Origin: Bacteroidota bacterium
GTDB lineage: Bacteria > Bacteroidota > Bacteroidia > Chitinophagales > Chitinophagaceae
Length of the DNA stretch: 17,174 bases
Reading direction: 5' to 3'
Assembly: GCA_023429985.1 (NCBI GenBank)
Contig: JAEZCV010000221.1
Location: 1-17,174, forward strand
This document shows, in pieces, positions 1-7,243 of the stretch. Made by a program: the position numbers and the translations under genes. Numbering within the stretch: the stretch's first letter is position 1; each line of letters begins with the position of its first letter. Below the pieces are notes generated by a model. It worked only from the letters and a program-made list of their open reading frames with translations, made no database searches and was not told where the DNA came from.

Positions 1-3
1 GAA

Positions 4-23
4 CCTGCCTGCCGGCAGGCAGG
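4..23. repeat. 20-bp perfect palindrome, copy 1
   Basis: CCTGCCTGCCGGCAGGCAGG is a perfect inverted repeat. The identical 20-mer recurs at 4108-4127. Both copies are followed by TRGTGA and lie next to GTGAATG/ATAGTGAG-type simple sequence (here at 24-80). No T-tract follows on either strand, so it does not look like an intrinsic terminator. It is best read as a dispersed intergenic palindromic repeat, comparable in kind to REP elements. Function unknown. Confidence 0.85.
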
Positions 24-112
24 TGGTGAATGGGTGCTCCGCCCGACGATGCTAGTGAAGGCGGGAATAGTGAGTGGTGGAAATGGAACTGCTAAGATAT
101 TATCTAAACGGA

Positions 113-172
113 GGAACTCTAAACGACTAAACGACTAAACGACTAAACTCTAAACCCTAACCCCTAACCCCT
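113..172. repeat. Short tandem repeats next to a stop codon
   Basis: An 8-bp unit CTAAACGA is repeated about 3.7 times (119-148). It runs into 7-bp units of the type CTCTAAA / CCCTAAC / CCCTAAC (149-171). On the minus strand the array starts immediately after the TAG stop of the DUF922 gene, and the stop codon itself fits the TTAG periodicity. The rest of 1-172 holds the palindrome and degenerate GTGAATG/AGTGAG repeats; I see no gene there. Confidence 0.8.
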
Positions 173-769
173 CTAAGGATATTCCGCCCAGGGCAAAGTT
201 TCTTTCAGCATAAAATCGATCTTATCTAACCACACATATTGTAATCTCCTGTTACGGCTATGATCCGATTCTTTATCGTAAGCTGCCTGCATATCTTCTT
301 TTTCCTTTACAATGCGGTCGTAAATTTGATTGATATCCTTACGATATGTTTTATGATTGAATTGATATTCGCTTAATGCCTGGTGCAACCTGCGGGCAGC
401 AATTTCTGTTATATCAAAATGGCCCTGTTCGTGTGCAAGAATATAATCGGTTTTTAAAACACCCCAGGATTTATGCTTCGAAAAATTACAGGTAATGTGA
501 TAATTAAGTCCTGTTCTTTCCAGTTGGTAGGCAATGCCCAGCGAAGTACTGGTAGAAGCCACCGCCTCGGTATTGGTTCTTGCAGGACCGGAAAAATCCT
601 CCCAACTCAGTTTTCTTTGAACCTGCCAGGGAATGAATTCATCATTTTCAATTCTTTCAACAGGGGTAGCTTCAACAGGTGCAAAACTTTCAGTTGCTTT
701 AGTGGAAGGTGTGCCTGAAAAATTCAGGAAGAAAATAGAAAAAAAGAAAAGGTGGAAGTAGTTCATCAT
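173..769 (-). CDS. Exported DUF922-type putative zinc-dependent protein
   Basis: This encodes 198 aa. The N-terminus (residues 1-18) is strongly hydrophobic and fits a signal peptide or anchor, so the protein is probably exported. An HExxH zinc-binding motif (HEQGH, residues 113-117, followed by F) lies in a helix typical of the DUF922 family, which is predicted to be zincin-like. Further on, a YDKESDH segment (164-170) and an R-rich Q..W segment (174-180) match the family's C-terminal signature; H170 or E122 could be the third zinc ligand. The start is one of two consecutive ATGs at 769/766. The gene is separated from pckA by 257 bp that contain the pckA terminator, so it is probably its own unit. 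Substrate and biological role are unknown, and catalysis has not been shown from sequence. The family call rests on remembered motifs. Confidence 0.75.
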   Translation of the reverse strand: MMNYFHLFFFSIFFLNFSGTPSTKATESFAPVEATPVERIENDEFIPWQVQRKLSWEDFSGPARTNTEAVASTSTSLGIAYQLERTGLNYHITCNFSKHKSWGVLKTDYILAHEQGHFDITEIAARRLHQALSEYQFNHKTYRKDINQIYDRIVKEKEDMQAAYDKESDHSRNRRLQYVWLDKIDFMLKETLPWAEYP

Positions 770-972
770 ATAGTAAACGGTTATTGGAACTAAAAAATTA
801 TCGGTTATTGCTCTTCTTAAAAATAAATAACCTTTTCCCTAAAACATGTTAAGAACCATGCATTTATAGTTTTCTATTCGACTGAAAGGATGTTTTTATC
901 GATGAATGGATGCAATCTTGCACGATAAGAATCAGGGCTAAGGAATTTTAAAAGATTGGCGCAGGATTTAAT
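770..972. other. Intergenic spacer without a recognisable gene
   Basis: This AT-rich stretch lies between the DUF922 gene start and the pckA terminator. I see only very short open frames (for example 12 codons from the ATG near 891) and no convincing TAnnTTTG box for the minus-strand gene. An 8-bp palindrome AACATGTT lies near 843. Nothing else is supportable. Confidence 0.5.
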
Positions 973-998
973 AAAAAAGCCCCCGTAAAAACGGGGGC
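973..998 (-). terminator. Intrinsic terminator of pckA
   Basis: GCCCCCGT (979-986) pairs with ACGGGGGC (991-998) around an AAAA loop. On the minus strand the hairpin is followed by a run of six T (complement of 973-978). It lies 29 bp beyond the pckA stop codon. Confidence 0.93.
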
Positions 999-1026
999 GA
1001 TCATTCTTATAGCAAATAATTAATTA

Positions 1027-2631
1027 TTAAACTTTGGGGGCAGCTTCAAGGATTTCCTTGCTTACTCCCGAAGCATATTTTTCAAAGTTCTTTACAAATA
1101 AACCGGCAAGGTATTTTGCTTTTTCATCAAAAGCATCCTTATCGGCCCATGTATTTTTAGGAGTTAAAACTTCTGTGGGAACGCCTGGAACTTCTTTAGG
1201 AATGGCAACACCGAAAACAGGATCGTTCACTGTTTCAACATTATCCAGTTTCCCTTCCAGTGCAGCCGTGATCATGGCTCTTGTGTAGGAAAGTTTCATA
1301 CGCTGTCCTTCACCATAAGGTCCGCCCGTCCAGCCGGTATTGATCAGCCATACATTTACTTTGTCCTTTGCCATTTTATTTCCCAGCATTTCGGCATATT
1401 TTCCGGGGTGAAGTGGCAGGAAAGGAGCACCAAAACATGCGCTGAAAGTTGGCTTGGGTTCAGTTACACCCGCTTCGGTTCCTGCAACTTTTGCAGTATA
1501 TCCGGAAATAAACTGGTACATGGCCTGTCCGGGTGTTAGCTTCGAAATTGGAGGCAGTACCCCATAAGCATCGCATGTAAGGAAGAAAATATTTTTAGGA
1601 TTCTTTCCAACTGAAGGTACCAGTGCATTGGAAATAAAATCGAGGGGATAAGATACCCTTGTATTTTCGGTTATAGATCCATCGTCGAAATTGATTGTAT
1701 TGGTGCCTTCGTGGAATTTTACATTTTCAACGATAGCGCCCGGACGAATAGCATTGTAGATCTCCGGTTCTTTTTCTTTTGAAAGGTTAATGAGTTTTGC
1801 ATAGCAACCGCCTTCAAAATTAAAAACATTGTCGTCGGTCCAGCCATGTTCATCATCCCCAATTAGCTTACGTTTAGGATCGGCACTCAGCGTGGTTTTT
1901 CCAGTTCCACTCAGTCCAAAGAAAATAGCCGTATCACCATTTTCACCCATATTGGCACTGCAATGCATGCTCAATACATTTTTTTCCTGGGGAAGAATAT
2001 AGTTCAGGATGGTAAAGATGCCTTTTTTGGTTTCTCCTGTATATCCTGATCCGGCAATAAGAATGGTTTTATGCTTAAAAGAAACCACGGCAGCATTACC
2101 CTGGCGTGTTCCGCATTCCACAGGATCGAGTTTTAATCCGGGAGCGGTAAAAACATGCCACTCGGGAGTAAAGTTCTCCAGTTCCTCTTCTGTGGGTCGC
2201 AGGAACATGTTATTGGCAAATAAATTTGTCCAGGGTTTTTCCGTAACCACCCTGATGTTCATCCTGTAGCGGGGATCGGCACAGGCGTAGCAATCCCTTA
2301 CCCAGATCTCGGGTTTACTGTTCATATGCTCCATGATTTTTTCACGGATGATATGAAAATATTTCTCTTCAATAGGAATGTTGAAATTATTCCAGTGTAC
2401 AGTGTTCTCCGTGATCTCATCCTTCACAGTAAACTTATCGTTCGGTGAGCGGCCTGTAAATTCACCGGTATTGATGGCAAGCGCCCCGGTATCTGTTAAC
2501 ACACCTTCACCGATCCTGAGGGTATCTTTCACCAGTTCTTCTGGCGACGACTGGTAGTGAATGCTTTCAATATTCTTCAGGCCAAGATTCACCAGCTTCT
2601 CTTTAGAGATAGAAATAGTAGGTACTGACAT
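1027..2631 (-). CDS. pckA: Phosphoenolpyruvate carboxykinase (ATP)
   Basis: This cytosolic enzyme interconverts oxaloacetate + ATP and phosphoenolpyruvate + CO2 + ADP, at the TCA cycle/gluconeogenesis branch point. From the ATG at 2631 it is 534 aa, close to the 540 aa of E. coli PckA. Visible signatures are the substrate-binding RSPNDKF (61-67), the P-loop GLSGTGKT (239-246), the kinase-2/metal motif IGDDEHGW (257-264), ENTRVSYPLDF (322-332) and NTGWTGGPYGEG (431-442). The longer open frame from a TTG at 2664 is rejected: that TTG lies inside a TACCTTTG promoter box (2662-2669), and PEPCKs do not need the extra 11 residues. The gene ends in a strong terminator at 973-998 and is divergent from pepP. 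It appears intact and monocistronic. Confidence 0.98.
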   Translation of the reverse strand: MSVPTISISKEKLVNLGLKNIESIHYQSSPEELVKDTLRIGEGVLTDTGALAINTGEFTGRSPNDKFTVKDEITENTVHWNNFNIPIEEKYFHIIREKIMEHMNSKPEIWVRDCYACADPRYRMNIRVVTEKPWTNLFANNMFLRPTEEELENFTPEWHVFTAPGLKLDPVECGTRQGNAAVVSFKHKTILIAGSGYTGETKKGIFTILNYILPQEKNVLSMHCSANMGENGDTAIFFGLSGTGKTTLSADPKRKLIGDDEHGWTDDNVFNFEGGCYAKLINLSKEKEPEIYNAIRPGAIVENVKFHEGTNTINFDDGSITENTRVSYPLDFISNALVPSVGKNPKNIFFLTCDAYGVLPPISKLTPGQAMYQFISGYTAKVAGTEAGVTEPKPTFSACFGAPFLPLHPGKYAEMLGNKMAKDKVNVWLINTGWTGGPYGEGQRMKLSYTRAMITAALEGKLDNVETVNDPVFGVAIPKEVPGVPTEVLTPKNTWADKDAFDEKAKYLAGLFVKNFEKYASGVSKEILEAAPKV

Positions 2632-2661
2632 AAAACAGCAATCGTTTTTTTTGTTTGGACG

Positions 2662-2669
2662 CAAAGGTA
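2662..2669 (-). promoter_or_regulatory. Bacteroidota -7 box (TACCTTTG) for pckA
   Basis: The minus strand reads TACCTTTG, an exact match to the Bacteroidota housekeeping -7 consensus TAnnTTTG. Transcription would start near 2655, giving a leader of about 24 nt before the ATG at 2631. A TTG at 2698-2696 is a poor -33 candidate because the 26-nt spacer is long. Confidence 0.7.
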
Positions 2670-2767
2670 AGCGATAATAATTTCGGGGCCGGTATCAAGT
2701 GTAGTTAATACACATTAAATTTCAGGGCAGCTGTTAATTTATTGAAGATAAATTACCGCAATTCGGT

Positions 2768-2775
2768 TTACTTTG
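2768..2775 (+). promoter_or_regulatory. Candidate -7 box for pepP
   Basis: TTACTTTG matches TAnnTTTG at all fixed positions but one. A TTG at 2742-2744 lies 23 nt upstream and could be the -33 element. Transcription would start near 2782, about 11 nt before the ATG at 2793, which supports the shorter pepP reading. Confidence 0.45.
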
Positions 2776-2792
2776 CCCGAGTAAAAATTGAG

Positions 2793-4085
2793 ATGATGAA
2801 AAATCTTCCCCTGAACCCTGAAATATTCAAAACTAACAGGAAACGTTTTGCAGAAAGGATGAAACCCGCTTCCATAGCCATTTTTGTGAGTAATGACGAG
2901 GTTCCCAGCAATGCCGATGCGCTATATCATTTTAAGCAAAACAGTGATCTGTATTGGCTTTCAGGTATAACCCAGGAAGATTCTATGGTGATATTGTTCC
3001 CCGAAAATCCTGACCCAAAATACAGGGAGGTGCTGGTGCTGGTGCGACCTAACGAAATGAAGGAAAAATGGGATGGACGCCGGCTCAGAAAGGAAGAAGC
3101 CATAGCCATGAGTGGAATTTCCACCATCGTTTGGCTCGACAGCCTGGATGCACTTCTTCAGCCATGGATACACCTTGCCGATAATATTTACCTCGATACC
3201 AATGAAAACGACCGCAAGGCCAGCCTGTTAAGGACCAGGGAATACAGGTTTGTAGATGATATGAAGTTGCGTTACCCTTTGCACCATTACGAAAGGGCTG
3301 CAAAGCTTATGAAAGAACTTCGCGGTGTAAAAACAGAACTTGAGATCGAGGTAACCAAAAAAGCCATCGAAATCACTCATAATACATTTAACAGGGTGAT
3401 GAAATTCATTAAGCCCGGCGTAATGGAATATGAAATTGAAGCTGAGATCATCCATTCTTTCCTTAGCCAGCGCGCAACCGGCGAAGCTTATGGAAGTATA
3501 ATTGCCAGTGGCGACAGGGCGCGTACCCTGCATTATGTTTCCAATAACCAGGAATGTAAAGATGGCGAACTGGTGTTAATGGATTTTGGCGCATCTTACG
3601 GAGGGTATAATGCCGATCTTTCAAGAACTATCCCGGTGAATGGAAAATTTACTTCCCGTCAAAAAGAAGTTTATAATGCCTGCCTGCATTTGCATAATTA
3701 TGCAAAATCACTTTTAAAGCCTGGGATTTCAATAATCGATTATACCGAAAAAGTGGGTGAGGAAGCAGGTAAGCAGTTCATAAAAATAGGGCTGCTAACT
3801 GAGGCCGATGTAAAAAATGAGGATCCGGAGAACAGGGCTTACAGGAAGTATCTCTATCACGGTATTTCTCACCATTTGGGAATTGATGTTCACGACCTGG
3901 GAACAAGAACAGAGCCTTTAAAAGAAGGCATGTTGCTGACAGTTGAACCGGGAATTTATATTGAAGAAGAACAAATGGGAATAAGAATAGAAAATAATGT
4001 ATGGATCACCTCAAATGGAAATATTGATTTGTTTGAAGGAATAGCAATTACGGTGGAGGAGATTGAGGCGGCGATGGGAAGGTGA
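2793..4085 (+). CDS. pepP: Xaa-Pro aminopeptidase (aminopeptidase P, M24B)
   Basis: This dinuclear-metal enzyme removes an N-terminal residue preceding proline and is normally cytosolic. From the ATG at 2793 it is 430 aa (another ATG follows directly at 2796). An N-terminal creatinase-like domain (about 1-170) precedes the pita-bread catalytic domain. The five metal ligands of the family are visible: D264 (LMDFGA), D275 (NADLSRT), H360 (HGISHHLG), E385 (TVEPG) and E400 (GIRIENN). VHD at 366-368 also matches the family. The open frame extends upstream to a TTG at 2742, but those 17 residues precede the conserved start of the family and overlap the candidate promoter. The stop codon lies inside a GGTGAAT tandem repeat. 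It is divergent from pckA with no obvious functional link. Confidence 0.95.
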   Translation: MMKNLPLNPEIFKTNRKRFAERMKPASIAIFVSNDEVPSNADALYHFKQNSDLYWLSGITQEDSMVILFPENPDPKYREVLVLVRPNEMKEKWDGRRLRKEEAIAMSGISTIVWLDSLDALLQPWIHLADNIYLDTNENDRKASLLRTREYRFVDDMKLRYPLHHYERAAKLMKELRGVKTELEIEVTKKAIEITHNTFNRVMKFIKPGVMEYEIEAEIIHSFLSQRATGEAYGSIIASGDRARTLHYVSNNQECKDGELVLMDFGASYGGYNADLSRTIPVNGKFTSRQKEVYNACLHLHNYAKSLLKPGISIIDYTEKVGEEAGKQFIKIGLLTEADVKNEDPENRAYRKYLYHGISHHLGIDVHDLGTRTEPLKEGMLLTVEPGIYIEEEQMGIRIENNVWITSNGNIDLFEGIAITVEEIEAAMGR

Positions 4086-4107
4086 ATGGTGAATGGTGAA
4101 TAGTGAG
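4081..4107. repeat. GGTGAAT tandem repeat overlapping the pepP stop
   Basis: Three GGTGAAT heptamers (4081-4101) are followed by a degenerate AGTGAG unit. The pepP TGA stop (4083-4085) is part of the first heptamer. The array abuts the palindrome at 4108. Similar GTGAATG and ATAGTGAG fragments flank the palindrome copy at 4-23. Confidence 0.85.
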
Positions 4108-4127
4108 CCTGCCTGCCGGCAGGCAGG
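4108..4127. repeat. 20-bp perfect palindrome, copy 2
   Basis: This is identical to 4-23. It lies 23 bp beyond the pepP stop codon. It can form a GC-rich hairpin in either transcript, but no T-tract follows. The rest of the pepP-pssA spacer (4128-4198) shows no clear promoter box. Confidence 0.85.
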
Positions 4128-4198
4128 TAGTGAGGACATTAATGTATGGGCTATTATGAAATAGATAAATAGCGATAGTTCCTGGTAAAAAAAATTAG

Positions 4199-5008
4199 AT
4201 GCGACAGATTCCCAACATATTTACTTTGATCAACCTGTTGTTTGGTTGTATTGCCATTGTGCTGATCCTGCAAACAGGAGAAACCATTGTGGTTCTCGAC
4301 CAGATGGGTGTTGCGCATGTTGACCTCCCTGAAAAGATCTGGATGGGCTCATTGTTTATTTTCGGTGCAGCTATTATAGATTTTTTTGACGGATTCCTGG
4401 CAAGAATGCTCAAGGCCAATTCGGAAAAAGGTAAACAGCTCGATTCGCTCTGCGATGTAGTAAGTTTTGGCGTAGCTCCTGGAATGATCCTGTTTCAACT
4501 TTTAAGGATTGGCTTTGCCCAACTCGATAATGGCCTCGATATTTCCATGACTTTCCAAATTCCTGCATTTATCTTTTCCGCTGCTGTGGCATGGCGCCTT
4601 GCAAAATTCAATATCAGTACCAATCAGACCTATAGCTTCAGGGGAGTGCCTTCGCCTGCAGCAGGTTTATTAATCGCATCATTTCCACTCATCATCTGGC
4701 ACCAGGAACTGGGCTTGCAAAGTTTGTTTATTAATACCTGGTTCCTTTATGCAGTAATTGTAATAACCAGTTACCTGATGGTGAGCAACCATTCGTTTAT
4801 TGCTTTTAAATTCACTGATTATTCCTTTAAGAATAATGCAGGAAAATATCTTCTGTTAGTTCTTTCTGTCCTGGCCATGGTATTTTTAGGATGGCTGTCG
4901 GTTCCGGCAATATTTATTCTATATATAATTTTTTCATTCTTTGCAAAGGAACCTCCGCATATTGTGGCAGATTCCGGTAACAGCAAAACACTTGATGTTA
5001 CGGTTTAA
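4199..5008 (+). CDS. pssA: CDP-diacylglycerol-serine O-phosphatidyltransferase
   Basis: This integral membrane enzyme makes phosphatidylserine from CDP-diacylglycerol and L-serine, the first step to phosphatidylethanolamine. It is 269 aa. The CDP-alcohol phosphotransferase signature D-G-x2-A-R-x8-G-x3-D-x3-D is complete: D64, G65, A68, R69, G78, D82, D86. The later RLAKFNI (133-139) and FRGVPSPAAG (147-156) are typical of the membrane-type (class II) PssA rather than other CDP-alcohol transferases. Hydrophobic segments occur at about 8-25, 48-62, 92-104, 121-135, 153-167, 180-196, 216-232 and 234-249. The C-terminal tail is short and polar. There is no Shine-Dalgarno sequence; the ATG follows an A-rich leader. 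The psd gene is not in the window. Confidence 0.93.
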   Translation: MRQIPNIFTLINLLFGCIAIVLILQTGETIVVLDQMGVAHVDLPEKIWMGSLFIFGAAIIDFFDGFLARMLKANSEKGKQLDSLCDVVSFGVAPGMILFQLLRIGFAQLDNGLDISMTFQIPAFIFSAAVAWRLAKFNISTNQTYSFRGVPSPAAGLLIASFPLIIWHQELGLQSLFINTWFLYAVIVITSYLMVSNHSFIAFKFTDYSFKNNAGKYLLLVLSVLAMVFLGWLSVPAIFILYIIFSFFAKEPPHIVADSGNSKTLDVTV

Positions 5009-5045
5009 TAATGCGAACAGAAAAAGATAAGACACAAGTTTTTCT

Positions 5046-5053
5046 TAGGTTTG
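5046..5053 (+). promoter_or_regulatory. Bacteroidota -7 box (TAGGTTTG) for purS-rsmI
   Basis: TAGGTTTG is an exact TAnnTTTG match, 17 nt upstream of the purS ATG, so the leader would be roughly 10-12 nt. No good -33 TTG is present at the usual distance. Confidence 0.6.
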
Positions 5054-5070
5054 CGCATAATTTATTTTAG

Positions 5071-5322
5071 ATGAAATACCAGGTACAGGTAAAGGTGATG
5101 CCTTTAAAAGAATTACTCGATCCACAGGGAAAAGCTGTTATGACAGGCTTGGGCAATCTTGGATTGAACAAGGTAAATGATGTAAGGATCGGAAAGAACA
5201 TCTCCCTGCTTATAGAAGCCGGCTCGGAAGATGAAGCAAAGAAAATTGCTGACGATGCTGCACGTAAATTGCTGGCTAACCCTGTAATGGAGTATTATGA
5301 AATAGCTGTTGCACAGCAATAG
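5071..5322 (+). CDS. purS: Phosphoribosylformylglycinamidine synthase subunit PurS
   Basis: PurS bridges PurL and PurQ in the three-part FGAM synthase, step 4 of purine synthesis. At 83 aa it has the usual length. The conserved N-terminal beta strand (KYQVQVKVMPLKELLDPQG, residues 2-20) is followed by GKAVMTGL and a VRIGKNISL strand (37-45). The C-terminal helix has EAKKIADDAARKLLANPVME. The presence of PurS implies that this organism uses a small PurL plus PurQ rather than the large single-chain PurL, but neither partner gene is in the window. purS is followed 18 nt later by rsmI, probably on the same transcript. Confidence 0.95.
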   Translation: MKYQVQVKVMPLKELLDPQGKAVMTGLGNLGLNKVNDVRIGKNISLLIEAGSEDEAKKIADDAARKLLANPVMEYYEIAVAQQ

Positions 5323-5340
5323 TCATAATAAATAAAAAGG

Positions 5341-6015
5341 ATGTTATACCTGGTTCCAACTCCTGTAGGTAATTTGAAAGATATTACATTTAGAGCGCTG
5401 GAAGTATTGCAATCCGTAGATCTTATACTCGCCGAAGATACCCGCACATCGTCCAAATTATTAGGTCATTACCAGGTAAATAAACCTGTATCTCCTTACC
5501 ATCAACATAACGAACATAAAATTTTACAGCACCTGGTAGATCAGCTCATTGCAGGTAAAACAATGGCCCTGATTACAGATGCAGGCACTCCCGGAATTTC
5601 AGATCCTGCATTTTTACTGGTAAGAGAATGCATAAAAAACGATATTAAGGTGGAAACACTGCCTGGTGCCACTGCTTTTGTTCCTGCACTGGTAAACAGC
5701 GGACTTCCCACCAACCGGTTTTGTTTTGAAGGATTCCTTCCCTTAAAAAAAGGCAGGCATACTATGCTGACACAGCTTGCCAATGAAGAAAGAACCATTA
5801 TTTTATATGAATCTCCACTGAGACTTTTAAAAACATTAAAAGATCTGGCTGAATATTTTGGTGAAGATAGAAATTGCTGCGTATGCAGGGAACTCACCAA
5901 AATGTTTGAAGAAAATGCAAGAGGAAGTCTTAAGCAGTTGCATGAACATTTTAGTCAGAAGAATGTTAAAGGCGAAATTGTTATTGTAATTGGAGGTAAA
6001 GGTCAGACTGTTTAA
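5341..6015 (+). CDS. rsmI: 16S rRNA (cytidine1402-2'-O)-methyltransferase
   Basis: This methylates the ribose 2'-OH of C1402 in the decoding centre of 16S rRNA using SAM. It is 224 aa, shorter than E. coli RsmI (286 aa) because it ends soon after the tetrapyrrole-methylase-fold core, as in many Bacteroidota. Signatures seen: LVPTPVGNLKD (4-14), AEDTRTS (31-37), ITDAGTPGISDP (78-89), LPGATA (107-112), FEGFLP (129-134) and YESP in the second half. An A/G-rich AAAAAGG abuts the ATG. It lies 18 nt after purS and probably shares its promoter. I see no terminator after it. Confidence 0.97.
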   Translation: MLYLVPTPVGNLKDITFRALEVLQSVDLILAEDTRTSSKLLGHYQVNKPVSPYHQHNEHKILQHLVDQLIAGKTMALITDAGTPGISDPAFLLVRECIKNDIKVETLPGATAFVPALVNSGLPTNRFCFEGFLPLKKGRHTMLTQLANEERTIILYESPLRLLKTLKDLAEYFGEDRNCCVCRELTKMFEENARGSLKQLHEHFSQKNVKGEIVIVIGGKGQTV

Positions 6016-6095
6016 TAAAAGTTAGAATCTTATATTGTTTCTTCCATTTGCTTGGAAAATCTGTTCAATTCACGAAATTTACCATTACTCTTTTT

Positions 6096-7241
6096 ATGAA
6101 AAGGTCTTTTATCCTGCTGTTCTTAATTTTTACTGTATCGGCCCATGCACAACAATTAAGCTTTGGGCGAAGCATGGTTGATACGCTTACTGCACCTCAT
6201 TTCTGGGGCCGGGGTTATACAAATAATGGTATGGCAAAAGCTGCTGATTTTCTTGCAGCTCAATTCGAACTTTACGGATTGAAGCCAATGGGCAAAAATT
6301 TTCTGCAAACATTTAGTTTTCCCGTAAACAGTTTTCCGGGAAAAATGGAAGTTGAAGTTAATGGCACTGAACTCGTGCCTGGGAAAGATTTTTTGATAAG
6401 TCCTGAAAGTAAAGGTTTGAAAGGTAAAGCTTCACTTCAGCAACACGACAGCGTGGTTTATATCGATCGTGAAAAAATGCTTATTGTGAAAATGGAAGAT
6501 AAACTTACTTGGTCGGTGGCACAGGAACAGGCAGATTATACTGTTTTGTTGCTCAATAAGGGATCTGTAAAAAATGCTCCCTCCACGGTTGACATAAATG
6601 TTGAAAACAGGTTTATTCCCCAATTTAAAGCTGCTAACGTATGTGCAATGGTGAAAGGAACGGTGCATCCCGATTCATTCCTGATCATCACGGCCCATTA
6701 CGATCATTTGGGTGGCATGGGAAGCGAAACTTATTTTCCGGGGGCTAACGATAATGCAAGCGGTGTTTCACTGCTGATGAACCTTGCACAATATTATGCA
6801 CGAAATCCGCAGCCTTACAGTATTGGATTTATTTTATTTGCTGCAGAAGAAGCAGGATTGGTGGGTTCAAAATATTTTACAGAGAATCCTTTGATTGATT
6901 TGAAGAAGATCCGTTTTTTATTAAATACCGACCTGGCTGGAACAGGTGAAGAAGGCATTACTGTAGTTAATGCAAGCGAACATCCAACTGAGTTTGGCTG
7001 GATGCAAAACATCAGCAGTGAAAATAAATTGTTGGCTGCAGTAAATCCCAGGGGAAAAGCTGCTAACAGTGATCATTACTGGTTTTCTGAAAAAGGTGTT
7101 CCCGCATTTTTCTTTTACACGCTTGGGGGCATCAAAGCTTATCATGATGTGTTTGATCGTGCCGAAACCCTTCCATTAGCCACGCATGAGAATTTGTTTC
7201 AACTGATTAAAAAATTCAACGAAAAATTAATGGGGAAATAA
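6096..7241 (+). CDS. Exported M28-family zinc aminopeptidase
   Basis: This predicted dizinc exopeptidase is exported through a signal peptide (residues 1-19: K3, R4, a hydrophobic core and an AHA-Q cleavage region). From the ATG at 6096 it is 381 aa. The open frame reaches back to a TTG at 6048, but the signal peptide clearly begins at MKRSF. The M28 ligands are all visible: H201 (TAHYDH), D219 (GANDNASG), the catalytic E251/E252 pair (FAAEEAG), D279 (NTDLAG) and H350 (AYHDVFD). Residues 20-190 form a long N-terminal region that may contain an inserted domain. Only 2 nt separate its stop from the next gene, an M1 peptidase, so the two are almost certainly co-transcribed and probably act together on peptides in the periplasm. 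The exact specificity cannot be read from sequence. Confidence 0.93.
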   Translation: MKRSFILLFLIFTVSAHAQQLSFGRSMVDTLTAPHFWGRGYTNNGMAKAADFLAAQFELYGLKPMGKNFLQTFSFPVNSFPGKMEVEVNGTELVPGKDFLISPESKGLKGKASLQQHDSVVYIDREKMLIVKMEDKLTWSVAQEQADYTVLLLNKGSVKNAPSTVDINVENRFIPQFKAANVCAMVKGTVHPDSFLIITAHYDHLGGMGSETYFPGANDNASGVSLLMNLAQYYARNPQPYSIGFILFAAEEAGLVGSKYFTENPLIDLKKIRFLLNTDLAGTGEEGITVVNASEHPTEFGWMQNISSENKLLAAVNPRGKAANSDHYWFSEKGVPAFFFYTLGGIKAYHDVFDRAETLPLATHENLFQLIKKFNEKLMGK

Positions 7242-7243
7242 AA

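Noticed and set aside
149..171. Telomere-like CCCTAA/CCCTAAC units
   Set aside because: Only two to three irregular units, embedded between bacterial genes and grading into a different 8-bp repeat; this is simple sequence, not a telomere.
113..172. Possible CRISPR array
   Set aside because: The units are 7-8 bp with no spacers; no cas genes are present.
2632..2664. TTG-initiated N-terminal extension of PckA (11 residues)
   Set aside because: The TTG lies inside an exact TAnnTTTG promoter box, so it would not be transcribed in full; the ATG at 2631 fits the family.
5541..5900. 119-codon open frame antisense to rsmI
   Set aside because: It is a shadow of the conserved rsmI frame; its translation resembles no protein family and lacks its own promoter context.
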